Assembly (NCBI RefSeq): GCF_019112525.1
Contig: NZ_CP077800.1
Span: forward strand, 2,666,001-2,730,000
From: Modestobacter sp. L9-4
GTDB taxonomy: Bacteria > Actinomycetota > Actinomycetes > Mycobacteriales > Geodermatophilaceae
Reading direction: 5' to 3'
Length of the DNA stretch: 64,000 bases
The notes beneath the pieces were generated by a model. The model saw nothing but the letters and a program-made list of their open reading frames with translations. It ran no database searches and was not told where the DNA came from. Position 1 is the first letter of the stretch. Every line of letters starts with the position of its first letter. Positions 1-9,400 of this stretch are shown here, piece after piece. Both the position numbers and the translations under genes were made by a program.

Positions 1-466
1 CCCGGCTCGGAGGCCCCGTCGATCGTGCCGGCACCGGAGCCGACGTGCACGACCCGCGGCTCGGTGCCCGCCCGCAGCGCCGGCAGCAGCGCGATCACCA
101 GCCGGTGCGGCGCGAGCAGGTTGACCTCGAGCGTGGCCTCCAGCGTGCCGGCCGGCTCGTCCTCGAACCGCTCGGCGTGGGACAGCATCACCCCGGCGTT
201 GCTGAACAGGACGTCGAGGGCGCCCCACCGCCGCGCGACCTCCGCGGCCAGCAGTGCGGGGGTCGCCGGGTCGGTCAGGTCGGCCACGACCGGGGCGAAG
301 GTGCCCGGGCCGCTGACCTCCGCGGCCACCTCGTCCAGCAGCGCCGCGTCCCGGGCGGTGCCCAGGACGTCGGCGCCGGCGGCGACCAGCCGCCGGGCCA
401 CCGCCCGCCCGACGCCCCGGGAGGCGCCGGTGAGCAGGACCCGGCGGCCGGTCAGGTCGACGTCGG

Positions 467-470
<4 letters not shown>
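1..470 (-). CDS. Short-chain dehydrogenase/reductase (C-terminus outside window)
   Basis: NAD(P)-dependent oxidoreductase of the SDR superfamily; the substrate cannot be told. The N-terminal Rossmann motif TGASRGVG (TGxxxGxG) follows LTGRRVLL, and the NNAG-equivalent SNAGV is visible near residue 90. The gene runs off the left edge, so the YxxxK active site is not seen. The start is a GTG at 470 that overlaps the TGA of the upstream beta-glucosidase (GTGA overlap), implying translational coupling as the last visible gene of the sugar operon. Its role there, perhaps oxidising a released sugar or aglycone, is inference only. Confidence 0.85.
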
Positions 471-1870
<1,400 letters not shown>

Positions 1871-1988
1871 GGGTGGTGCTCCTCGCTGGTGGGTCGGTGG
1901 GGCGGCACGCCGTGGGTGGCCGTGCCGGAGTCGTGGGGGTGTGGTGGTCGGTGCGCGGCGGGGGCTGCGGACCGGACACCAGCAGACT

Positions 1989-2039
1989 GCCCTGCCGCGC
2001 GCCGTCCCACAGTTCGTGGCCGACGGGACGCGGCAGGGC
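1989..2039 (-). other. Intra-operon hairpin between permease and beta-glucosidase genes
   Basis: An 11-base arm at 1989-1999 (GCCCTGCCGCG) is perfectly complementary to 2029-2039, with GTCCC/GGGAC pairing inside. It lies in the otherwise empty 183-base gap between the cebG-like and GH1 genes. No T-tract follows on the minus strand, so it is better read as a partial terminator, processing site or mRNA stabiliser than as a full terminator. Confidence 0.55.
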
Positions 2040-2053
2040 GGGCCTGCGCGGTG

Positions 2054-2956
2054 TCAGCCCTTCACCGCTCCCTGCATGATGCCGCCGACGATCTGCTTGC
2101 CGAGGATCGTGAAGACGATGAGCACCGGCAGGGTGCCCAGCAGCGTGCCGGCCATGATCACCGACTGCTGCGGCACGTAGCCCGAGCCCAGCCCGGCCAG
2201 CGCGACCTGCACCGTCGGGTTGGCGTTGGTGAGCGCGATCAGCGGCCAGAAGAACTCGTTCCACGCGGTGAGGAACGTCAGCATCGCCAGCACGGCCATC
2301 GCCGGACGGGCCACCGGGACGACGATCGACCAGAAGATGCGGAAGGTCGACGCACCGTCGACCCGGCCGGCCTCCAGCAGCTCGTTGGGCAGCGAGGAGA
2401 TCAGGTACTGGCGCATGAAGAAGACGCCGAAGGCGCTGACCAGCGTCGGGAAGATGACCGCCTGCAGCTGGTTCACCCACTGCAGGTCCGCGATCATCAT
2501 GAACAGCGGGATCACCGAGAGCTGGGTCGGCACCATCATCGTGCCGATCACCAGCGCCAGCAGCAGGCCGCGGCCCTTGAACGCCAGCTTGGCGAACGCG
2601 AACCCGGCCAGGGTGCAGAAGAAGACGGTGCCCACGGTGATGGCGCCGGAGACCAGGACCGAGTTCAGGATCGCCTTGCCGATCGGCGCCTGCTCCAGCG
2701 CCGCCTTGAAGTTGGTGAACAGGCTGGCGTTGGGCAGGAACGGCGGCGGGGTGGCCGCGATGTCGGCGTTGGTGTGCGAGCCGGCGACGAGCGTCCAGTA
2801 CAGCGGGAAGATCGACACCAGCGCGGTGAGGGTCAGCAGCGTGTAGGTCACCGGGCCGGCCTTGCCGGCCCGCGTGCCCTTGCCGCCCTTGCGGGTGACC
2901 GGCCGGTCGACCGGCTGGACGGAGGTGGTCTGGGTGCCAGGGAGGGCGATGGTCAT
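2054..2956 (-). CDS. Sugar ABC transporter permease (CebG/MalG-type)
   Basis: Inner-membrane permease of a carbohydrate-uptake ABC transporter (binding-protein-dependent permease superfamily, MalG branch), 300 residues with about six membrane segments. The EAA loop that contacts the ATPase is visible as ELLEAGRVDGASTFRIFW near residue 200. The start ATG follows TAGGAG, and the TAG of this Shine-Dalgarno is the stop codon of the upstream cebF-like gene, so the two are tightly coupled. No ATPase gene is present in the locus. In Streptomyces a shared MsiK-type ATPase serves such transporters, and I infer the same here. Confidence 0.93.
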   Translation of the reverse strand: MTIALPGTQTTSVQPVDRPVTRKGGKGTRAGKAGPVTYTLLTLTALVSIFPLYWTLVAGSHTNADIAATPPPFLPNASLFTNFKAALEQAPIGKAILNSVLVSGAITVGTVFFCTLAGFAFAKLAFKGRGLLLALVIGTMMVPTQLSVIPLFMMIADLQWVNQLQAVIFPTLVSAFGVFFMRQYLISSLPNELLEAGRVDGASTFRIFWSIVVPVARPAMAVLAMLTFLTAWNEFFWPLIALTNANPTVQVALAGLGSGYVPQQSVIMAGTLLGTLPVLIVFTILGKQIVGGIMQGAVKG

Positions 2957-2965
2957 GTCCGGCTC

Positions 2966-3952
2966 CTACCGCTCGGCCCGGGTGCGGAGGCGGCTGATGA
3001 CCGCGTTGATCCCCACGATCACCAGGATGATCATGAACATGGCCCAGGCGGTGGTGGCCGCCTGACCGATGTGGAAGTTGCTCCAGCCCTGCTGGTACAT
3101 CAGCAGGCCGAGCGTCTGGTACTGCCCCGAGGAGCCGCCTGAGGTCGTGCCGTTGCCGGCGAACAGCAGCGGCTCGCCGAAGAGCTGCACCGCCCCGATG
3201 GTGGAGACGACGACGGTGAACAGGATCGTCGGGCGCAGCGACGGGATCGTGACGTGCAGGAACTGCTTCCAGCGGTTGGCGCCGTCGATCTCCGCGGCCT
3301 CGTAGAGCTCGCCGGGGATCGACTGCATGGCCGCGAGGTAGATCAGTGCGTTGTACCCGGTCCAGCGCCAGGTGACGATCGCGGCGATGGCGACCTGGCT
3401 GCTCAGCGTGCCGGCCTCCCAGTCGATCCGCTCGAGGCCGACGGCCTCCAGCAGCGTGTTGATCAGGCCGTAGTCACGGCCGAACAGCTGGGCGAACACG
3501 AGGGTGGCGGCGGCGATGCTGGTCGCGTACGGCATCAGCATCACGGTGCGGAAGAAGGTGCGGTTGCGGATCTTGTAGTTGAGCAGGTGCGCCAGCCCCA
3601 GGGCCATGCACAGCTGCGGGACCGTGGCCAGGATGCCGATGGTCAGGGTGTTGCGGGCGGCGTTCCAGAAGAACTCGCTCTGCAGCAGGGCCCGGTAGTT
3701 GTCCAGGCCCACCCAGGTGCCGCCGCCGATGTTCGACAGGCTCGTCTTGTGCAGCGAGATCCACGCCGTGTACAGGAACGGGTAGAGGCTGAACGCGGCG
3801 AAGAGCAGGAAGAAGGGGGCCACGTAGGCGTAGCCCCAGCGGTTGCGGGTGAGCGACGTCCGGCGACGGGCCGGGGGCCGCGGAGCGGTCGGTGGTGCGG
3901 CGGTGGTGGCGCCGTGCAGCGCCTGCCGGGGAGTCTGGCTCGCGATGGTCAT
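2966..3952 (-). CDS. Sugar ABC transporter permease (CebF/MalF-type)
   Basis: Partner permease of the MalF branch, 328 residues. It has a Pro/Arg-rich cytoplasmic N-terminus (about 35 residues) and then membrane segments starting at WGYAYVAPFFLLFAAF. The EAA loop reads ELYEAAEIDGANRWKQF near residue 220. It should form a heterodimer with the CebG-like protein to import cellobiose or related oligosaccharides. Start ATG at 3952 is preceded by GAGG. The gene is separated from the upstream binding-protein gene by 152 bases that contain a 16-bp perfect hairpin. Confidence 0.93.
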   Translation of the reverse strand: MTIASQTPRQALHGATTAAPPTAPRPPARRRTSLTRNRWGYAYVAPFFLLFAAFSLYPFLYTAWISLHKTSLSNIGGGTWVGLDNYRALLQSEFFWNAARNTLTIGILATVPQLCMALGLAHLLNYKIRNRTFFRTVMLMPYATSIAAATLVFAQLFGRDYGLINTLLEAVGLERIDWEAGTLSSQVAIAAIVTWRWTGYNALIYLAAMQSIPGELYEAAEIDGANRWKQFLHVTIPSLRPTILFTVVVSTIGAVQLFGEPLLFAGNGTTSGGSSGQYQTLGLLMYQQGWSNFHIGQAATTAWAMFMIILVIVGINAVISRLRTRAER

Positions 3953-4039
3953 GCGGGGCCTCGAGGTCGTCGGGGACGGGCGGGCCGGGGATCTCCCCCG
4001 GGATCGGGACGGCGGGGTGTGCCGCCGGGGTGGTGCGGG

Positions 4040-4076
4040 CAGGTGCCCGGGAGCGGCATGCGCTCCCGGGCACCTG
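4040..4076 (-). other. Strong perfect hairpin between cebE-like and cebF-like genes
   Basis: A 16-base arm at 4040-4055 is perfectly complementary to 4061-4076 around a 5-base loop. It sits just downstream of the binding-protein stop codon and upstream of the first permease. There is no T-run. Such hairpins often protect the binding-protein mRNA or partly terminate transcription, giving excess binding protein over permease. The inner arms GGGAGCG and CGCTCCC equal the half-sites of the published Streptomyces CebR box, but with a spacer between them. Confidence 0.7.
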
Positions 4077-4104
4077 TGTCCGGATCGGTCGCCGAGCCGG
4101 TGGC

Positions 4105-5427
4105 TCAGCCGCCGATGGCCTGCTGCGCCACCTTCAGCGCGTTGCCGAACGCCGCGTCAGGGGCGGTCCCGTTCGAGGCGATGTCGGTCAGCGCCGTCGT
4201 GAACGCCTCCTGGATCTGGGTGTCGTACGGCCCGATCGGGGTGCGCTTGATGTTCTCCGCCGACTTGCCGAAGATCTCGCCGGTCGGTGCGTCGCTGAAG
4301 TAGGCGTTGGTGGCCCCGACGACCTCGGGGTCCTCGGCCGCCTTCGGGCTGGACGGGAAGTGCGCCGCCTCGACGAAGGTCTTCACCTGCTGCTCGGGCG
4401 CGGTCAGCCACTCGGCGAGGTCCTTGGCGGCCTCGACGTTCTTGCCGTCCTTGGGGACACCGAGGAAGGAGCCGCCCCAGTTGCTGGCCGACTCGCTGGA
4501 GCCCGGCAGGGAGGCGACGTCCCACTTGCCGGCGCCGCCGTCGCCCATCTGGGAGGAGATGTAGCCGAGCATCCAGGCCGGGCAGGCGATGGTGGCGAAC
4601 GCGCCGTTGGAGAACGCGGCGTTCCACTCGTCACCGAACTGGGACAGGTTGGCCGTCAGGCCCTCGCTCGCCGCGGTGCTCGCGTAGCCCCAGGCGGTCT
4701 TCACGCCGTCGCTCTCACCCGGGATGGGCTTGCCGTCGGCGTCGTTGTAGGCGGTCTCGCCCTGGTACACCGAGGAGGAGAAGATGCTCGCCGGGCTGTC
4801 CAGGAACTTGTTCTGCGACTTGGACTGGTAGTCGCGGGCGACGTCCAGGTAGGCGTCCCAGGTCGGCCACAGCTTCCCGACCTCCTCGCGGTCGGTCGGC
4901 AGACCGGCCTGCTCGAACAGGTCCTTGCGGTAGCACATGGCCTGCGGGCCGGTGTCGGTGCCGAGGCCGATGGTCTTGCCGTCCTCGGTGGAGGCCTGAC
5001 CCCACTTCCAGTCGTAGAAGCTGCCCTTGAGCTCGTCGGCGTTGTCCTCGGCGGCGAAGTCCACGAAGGCGTCGGCGTGGTTCTCCACGACGTCGGCGAC
5101 GAAGCCGATCTCCAGGCCCTGGATGTCGTCGAGGCCGGAACCGGCGGCCAGCCGCGTCTGCAGCGACTTGTAGTAGGCCGCGGACTGGGCGATGTTGTTC
5201 TGCTTGATCGTGACGTTCGGGTGGAGCTTCATGTACTCGTCGTAGAGACCGGCGTTGTCGAAGTCCATGGTGCCGAACGTGCCGACGGTCAGGGTGACCG
5301 GCGCGTTGGGGTCGTAGGCGGCCGCGTCGGCGGCGGCGTCGCCGTCCGAGCCGCCACAGCCGGCGGTGAGCAGGACGGCGGCGAGTGCCGCTCCCAGCGC
5401 CGCCTTGCCCTTGGTGGAGTGGATCAA
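4105..5427 (-). CDS. Sugar ABC transporter substrate-binding lipoprotein (CebE-like)
   Basis: Extracellular solute-binding protein of family 1, anchored as a lipoprotein: the signal peptide ends in the lipobox LLTAGC. I chose the TTG at 5427 as start because AGGAGG lies six bases upstream and it gives a compact signal peptide; upstream in-frame codons lack a Shine-Dalgarno and add a non-signal-like stretch. Length is 440 residues, normal for the family. It is the first gene of the cebEFG-bglC-like operon and transcribed divergently from the LacI regulator. A cellobiose or cello-oligosaccharide ligand is inferred from gene order only. Confidence 0.92.
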   Translation of the reverse strand: MIHSTKGKAALGAALAAVLLTAGCGGSDGDAAADAAAYDPNAPVTLTVGTFGTMDFDNAGLYDEYMKLHPNVTIKQNNIAQSAAYYKSLQTRLAAGSGLDDIQGLEIGFVADVVENHADAFVDFAAEDNADELKGSFYDWKWGQASTEDGKTIGLGTDTGPQAMCYRKDLFEQAGLPTDREEVGKLWPTWDAYLDVARDYQSKSQNKFLDSPASIFSSSVYQGETAYNDADGKPIPGESDGVKTAWGYASTAASEGLTANLSQFGDEWNAAFSNGAFATIACPAWMLGYISSQMGDGGAGKWDVASLPGSSESASNWGGSFLGVPKDGKNVEAAKDLAEWLTAPEQQVKTFVEAAHFPSSPKAAEDPEVVGATNAYFSDAPTGEIFGKSAENIKRTPIGPYDTQIQEAFTTALTDIASNGTAPDAAFGNALKVAQQAIGG

Positions 5428-5483
5428 CAGTGACCTCCTGGGTGGCCCCGGGACGGTGCTCCGATGCACTGTCCGCCGGGGGC

Positions 5484-5499
5484 GTGAGAACGCTCTCAC
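5484..5499. promoter_or_regulatory. Candidate LacI-family operator between cebE-like and lacI-like genes
   Basis: GTGAGAACGCTCTCAC is a 16-bp palindrome, imperfect only at the positions flanking the central CG. It has the centre-CG architecture of LacI-family sites. It lies 57 bases upstream of the binding-protein start and about 130 bases upstream of the regulator start, in the shared divergent region, so it could control both directions. Confidence 0.75.
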
Positions 5500-5626
5500 G
5501 GCCGTGACGGAGAGAGTGGTCTGCGCCACAAGTAGGTGTCAAGTAACAGTTCGGCAACGTGCCGGTACCTGGTGCCGGACCGGACGTGTGCCCACAATGG
5601 GCGCCACCGCCCGACCCTGGAGCACC

Positions 5627-6655
5627 GTGACCGGAACCAGCACCCGCGTCTCCTCGCCGACCCTGGACGAGGTCGCCGTGCTCGCCGGGGTCTCGCGCGC
5701 GACGGTCTCCCGCGTCGTCAACGACTCGCCACGGGTGAGCCCGGAGGCGCGCGAGGCGGTCATGGCGGCGGTCGCGGCGCTGAGCTACGTCCCCAACCGG
5801 ATGGCCCGCAGCCTGGTCACCCGGCGCACCGACACGATCGCGCTGGTGCTGTCCGAACCCGACGCCCGGATCTTCTCCGACCCCTTCTTCGCCAGCATCG
5901 TGCGGGGGCTGAACGGGGCGCTGGCCAGCACGGACATCAACCTCGTGCTGCTCACCGCCCGCGACGACCGGGAGACGGAGAAGGCCGGCCGGTTCGTGCG
6001 CCAGGGCCACGTGGACGGCGTGATCCTGATGTCGCTGCACAGCGACGACGTGCTGCCCGACGAGCTGATCGCGGCCGGGCTGCCGCTGGTGCTCTGCGGG
6101 CGCCCGCTGGACGACCGGCCGGTGGCCTGGGTCGACGCCGACAACGCCGGCGGCGCGCGGCTGGCCACCGAGCACCTGCTGGCCGACGGACGCCGGCAGA
6201 TCGCCAGCATCGCCGGCCCGCGGGACATGGTGGCCGGGCTCGACCGGCTCGCCGGGTACCGGGACGCGCTGGCCGACGCCGGGCGCGAGCCCGACCCGCG
6301 CCTGGTCGTGGAGGGCGACTTCACCGAGGCCGGCGGAGCCCGGGCGATGGAGGAGCTGCTGACCCGGGTCCCCGACCTGGACGCCGTCTTCGTGGCGTCG
6401 GACCCGATGGCTGTGGGTGCGCTGCGCGTGCTGCGTGCCGCCGGGCGCGCGGTCCCCGGCGACGTCGCCGTCGTCGGCTTCGACGACGCGCCGGTCGCCC
6501 TCCGCAGCGATCCGCCGCTGACCACGGTCACCCAGCCGCTGGAGGAGATGACCGCGGTGATGATCGAGCTGCTCCTGGCCCAGGTCGACCGGACGACGGA
6601 CGGCGTGCAGACGCGGGTCTGCCCGACCCGGCTGGTCCGGCGCGCCTCCGCCTGA
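5627..6655 (+). CDS. LacI-family transcriptional regulator (CebR-like)
   Basis: DNA-binding repressor of 342 residues: an N-terminal LacI helix-turn-helix (TLDEVAVLAGVSRATVSRVV, about residues 9-28) with hinge helix, then a periplasmic-binding-protein-like effector domain. It probably represses the divergent sugar operon and is released by its sugar, as CebR is by cellobiose. GTG at 5627 is preferred because GGAG lies four bases upstream and the helix-turn-helix then starts near residue 9, as usual. An ATG at 5597 in frame lacks a Shine-Dalgarno but cannot be excluded. Confidence 0.93.
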   Translation: MTGTSTRVSSPTLDEVAVLAGVSRATVSRVVNDSPRVSPEAREAVMAAVAALSYVPNRMARSLVTRRTDTIALVLSEPDARIFSDPFFASIVRGLNGALASTDINLVLLTARDDRETEKAGRFVRQGHVDGVILMSLHSDDVLPDELIAAGLPLVLCGRPLDDRPVAWVDADNAGGARLATEHLLADGRRQIASIAGPRDMVAGLDRLAGYRDALADAGREPDPRLVVEGDFTEAGGARAMEELLTRVPDLDAVFVASDPMAVGALRVLRAAGRAVPGDVAVVGFDDAPVALRSDPPLTTVTQPLEEMTAVMIELLLAQVDRTTDGVQTRVCPTRLVRRASA

Positions 6656-6658
6656 GGA

Positions 6659-6721
6659 GGGACCCCCTCGCCCCACGAGGAGACCTGACCTCGCCCACTC
6701 GTGGCTCGCGGAGGGGGGCCC
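6659..6721. repeat. Imperfect palindromic intergenic element (CCCCTCGCC family)
   Basis: Outer arms GGGACCCCCTC (6659-6669) and GAGGGGGGCCC (6711-6721) pair at all but one position, and inner CCACGAG/CTCGTGG (6673-6679, 6698-6704) pair perfectly. It follows the LacI stop and may act as its terminator. Similar CCCCTCGCC...GGCGAGGGG elements occur at 8354-8407, 28617-28695 and 30142-30187. Confidence 0.55.
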
Positions 6722-6770
6722 GACACGAGCGTGTCGCCGAAACGCGGGGGACACACGGCGTGTCTAGGTT
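6722..6770 (+). promoter_or_regulatory. Tandem inverted repeats and -10 box for the ATP-grasp operon
   Basis: Two related inverted repeats stand in tandem: GACAC-N4-GTGTC (6722-6735) and GACAC-N5-GTGTC (6750-6764). The second directly abuts a -10-like TAGGTT (6765-6770), which is followed by six bases and then the ATG at 6777, so the transcript is probably leaderless. A regulator bound at these repeats would block RNA polymerase. The regulator is unknown. Confidence 0.6.
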
Positions 6771-6776
6771 CGTCGC

Positions 6777-8456
6777 ATGGCGGACCTCTTCGACGGCTAT
6801 CCGCTGGGGCGGCAGTGGGACGAGATGTTCTCGGCCCCCGGCCAGCCCCGGACGCCGTACACCGGGTTGTTCAGCTCCCTGCAGAAGATGTCCGGCGAGG
6901 AGCTGGCCGCGCGCGCCGACGTGCTGTCCCAGACCTACCGCGACGCCGGCGTCACCTTCGCCCACGCGGGGGAGGAGCAGCCCTTCCCGCTGGACATCGT
7001 GCCGCGGGTCATCGGCGCCGACGAGTGGTCGCTCATCGAGCGCGGGGTGGCCCAGCGGGTGCGGGCCCTGGAGGCGTTCCTGGCCGACGTCTACGGCGCG
7101 GGGCAGGTGTTCACCGACCGGGTCGTGCCGCGCAGCGTCGTCACCACCAGCGCGCACTTCCACCGGGCCGCGCACGGGGTGGTCCCGCCCAACGGCGTCC
7201 GGGTGCACGTGTCCGGCATCGACCTGGTGCGCGACGAGGCCGGCGACTTCCGCGTGCTGGAGGACAACCTGCGCTCGCCCTCGGGCGTCAGCTACGTCAT
7301 CACCAACCGCGCGGCGATGAGCTCGGTGCTCCCGGAGCTGTTCGGCGACCACCGGGTGCAGCCGGTCTCGGAGTACCCCGGCCGGCTGCTGGCCGCGCTC
7401 AAGGCCTCCGCACCGGCCGGCGTCGCCGACCCGACCGTCGTCCTGCTCACCCCCGGTGTCTACAACTCCGCCTACTTCGAGCACGCCCTGCTCGCCCGGC
7501 AGATGGGCGTGGAGCTGGTCGAGGGCCGCGACCTGGTCTGCTCCGGCGGGCAGGTGAGCATGCGGACGACGGACGGCCAGCAGCGCGTCGACGTCATCTA
7601 CCGCCGCATCGACGACGAGTTCCTCGACCCGGTGCACTTCCGGTCGGACTCGGTGATCGGCTGTGCCGGGGTGGTCAACGCCGCCCGCGCCGGCCGGGTC
7701 ACCATCGCCAACGCCGTCGGCAACGGGGTCGCCGACGACAAGCTGCTCTACACCTGGGTGCCGGACCTGATCCGCTACCACCTGGGCGAGGAGCCGATCC
7801 TCAAGAACGCCGACACCTACCGGCTCGACGAGCCCGACACCGTGGAGTGGGTGCTGTCCTCGCTCGACCAGCTGGTGCTCAAGCCGGTCGACGGGTCCGG
7901 CGGCAAGGGCATCGTCATCGGCCCGCGTGCCGACGAGCGGACGCTGGAGGAGCTCGCGGTGAAGGTGCGGGCCTCGCCGCGGGACTGGATCGCGCAGGCG
8001 CCGATCGGGCTGTCGACGTCCCCGACGCTGATCAACGGCCGGATCGCCCCGCGGCACGTGGACCTGCGGCCCTTCGCGGTCAACGACGGCACCGACGTGT
8101 GGGTGCTGCCCGGTGGGCTGACCCGGGTGGCGCTGCCGGAGGGGGAGCTGGTGGTCAACTCCAGCCAGGGCGGCGGCTCCAAGGACACCTGGGTGATCTC
8201 CCCGCCGCGGCCCGCCCTCGAGCCCGAGCCCGAGCCCGACGTCACCCGGATCGAGTTCACCACCGCCGACCTGCCGGCCGATCCCCCCGCCCAGGACCCC
8301 GGCCCGCCCAACGACAACGCGCTCGCCCAGTCCCAGCAACAGCAGCAATGGAAGGACCCCGTCCTCCTCACCCCTCGCGAGCTCGGGGCGAGCCTCTGGA
8401 CGGGGCCGGCGGCTGGTGGCCTGGACCAGGTCGATCGCGGTGGTCAGCCGTGCTGA
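6777..8456 (+). CDS. Circularly permuted ATP-grasp protein (DUF404/DUF407 type)
   Basis: Cytoplasmic ATP-grasp enzyme of the circularly permuted type 2 family, 559 residues; family members are predicted to ligate peptides or amines, but no reaction is established. Typical blocks are DIVPRVIGADEWSLIERGV near residue 65, the ATP-binding VLKPVDGSGGKGIVIGP near residue 365, and RHVDLRPFAVN near 425. The last 40-45 residues are low-complexity (Gln run) and then encoded by a palindromic repeat (8354-8407), so the tail may be acquired sequence. The ATG lies six bases after a -10 box and has no Shine-Dalgarno. It overlaps the alpha-E gene by seven bases. Confidence 0.92.
   Translation: MADLFDGYPLGRQWDEMFSAPGQPRTPYTGLFSSLQKMSGEELAARADVLSQTYRDAGVTFAHAGEEQPFPLDIVPRVIGADEWSLIERGVAQRVRALEAFLADVYGAGQVFTDRVVPRSVVTTSAHFHRAAHGVVPPNGVRVHVSGIDLVRDEAGDFRVLEDNLRSPSGVSYVITNRAAMSSVLPELFGDHRVQPVSEYPGRLLAALKASAPAGVADPTVVLLTPGVYNSAYFEHALLARQMGVELVEGRDLVCSGGQVSMRTTDGQQRVDVIYRRIDDEFLDPVHFRSDSVIGCAGVVNAARAGRVTIANAVGNGVADDKLLYTWVPDLIRYHLGEEPILKNADTYRLDEPDTVEWVLSSLDQLVLKPVDGSGGKGIVIGPRADERTLEELAVKVRASPRDWIAQAPIGLSTSPTLINGRIAPRHVDLRPFAVNDGTDVWVLPGGLTRVALPEGELVVNSSQGGGSKDTWVISPPRPALEPEPEPDVTRIEFTTADLPADPPAQDPGPPNDNALAQSQQQQQWKDPVLLTPRELGASLWTGPAAGGLDQVDRGGQPC
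8354..8407. repeat. Palindromic element inside the 3' end of the ATP-grasp gene
   Basis: GGACCCCGTCC (8354-8364) pairs with GGACGGGGCC (8398-8407); between them lie CCCCTCGCGAG and CTCGGGGCGAG, which also pair. The composition and layout match the intergenic palindromic family at 6659, 28617 and 30142, but this copy is translated as the C-terminal tail of the ATP-grasp protein. Confidence 0.5.
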
Positions 8457-9400
8457 GCCGGATCGCGGAGTCGCTGTTCTGGATCGGCCGCTACGTGGAG
8501 CGGGCCGACGACACCGCGCGCATCCTCGACGTGCACACCCAGCGGCTGGTCGAGGACCCGTGGATCGACGAGCGGCGGGCCTGCGCCAACCTGCTCGCGC
8601 TGATGGGCGCCCCGTGCGACCCCGCCGACGCCGACACCGAGCGGGTGCTGGCCACCCTGGCCTTCGACCGCGCCAGCCCCAGCTCGATCACCGGCGCGCT
8701 GTCCGCGGCCCGGGAGAACGCCCGCGGCGCCCGCGAGGTGCTGTCGGCGGAGATCTGGGAGTCGCTCAACGTCACGCACAACGCCCTGCCGCAGCAGCGG
8801 ACCATGGCCCGCCGGTACGGCCCGCACTCGCTGTTCCGGTTCGTGCGCGAGCGCTCGGCGATGGTGTTCGGGCTGGCCGACGCCACCATGAGCCGGGATG
8901 AGAGCTGGCTGTTCCTCATCCTGGGCCGGTCGCTGGAGCGGGTCGACATGACCTCGCGGATGCTGTCGACCCGCGTGCTGGCCGGTGACGCGGCGCCGTC
9001 CTGGACGCTGGTGCTGCGCTCCACCGGCGCCTACGAGCCCTACCTGCGCACCTACCGGGGCGCGGTGAACTCCAGCCGGGCTGCGGAGTTCCTGCTGCTG
9101 GACCGGCTGTTCCCGCGCTCGGTGTTCGCGGCGCTGGAGCAGGCCGAGGCGTGCCTGGCGGAGCTGGAGCGGGCCAACGTCCGCGAGGGCCACCGGATCG
9201 GGGTCGCCGGTGAGGCGCACCGCATCGTCGGCCGGGCCCGGACGATGCTGGAGTTCATGCAGACCGACGAGATCCTGGCCGGCCTGCCCACCCGCCTCGA
9301 CGAGCTGCAGCGCACCTGCTCGGCTGCCAGCGAGGCGGTCACCAACCGGTTCTTCACCGAGCAGGCGCCCCAGATCTGGGTGCCGGAAGGCGCGGTGTGA
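8450..9400 (+). CDS. Alpha-E domain protein (DUF403)
   Basis: All-helical alpha-E protein, 316 residues, matching the family from its first residues (LSRIAESLFWIGRYVERADD) to its end. It is regularly encoded next to circularly permuted ATP-grasp and transglutaminase-like proteins, and is thought to act with them in an uncharacterised peptide-modification pathway. GTG at 8450 is chosen because the conserved N-terminus begins there and it overlaps the ATP-grasp stop by seven bases. The long upstream in-frame extension is a shadow of the ATP-grasp gene. Its 3' end overlaps the transglutaminase start (GTGA). Confidence 0.9.
   Translation: MLSRIAESLFWIGRYVERADDTARILDVHTQRLVEDPWIDERRACANLLALMGAPCDPADADTERVLATLAFDRASPSSITGALSAARENARGAREVLSAEIWESLNVTHNALPQQRTMARRYGPHSLFRFVRERSAMVFGLADATMSRDESWLFLILGRSLERVDMTSRMLSTRVLAGDAAPSWTLVLRSTGAYEPYLRTYRGAVNSSRAAEFLLLDRLFPRSVFAALEQAEACLAELERANVREGHRIGVAGEAHRIVGRARTMLEFMQTDEILAGLPTRLDELQRTCSAASEAVTNRFFTEQAPQIWVPEGAV

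Noticed and set aside
6701-9400. An 899-residue ATP-grasp/alpha-E fusion
   Set aside because: Its first 583 codons are an out-of-frame shadow of the ATP-grasp gene; the alpha-E protein starts at GTG 8450.
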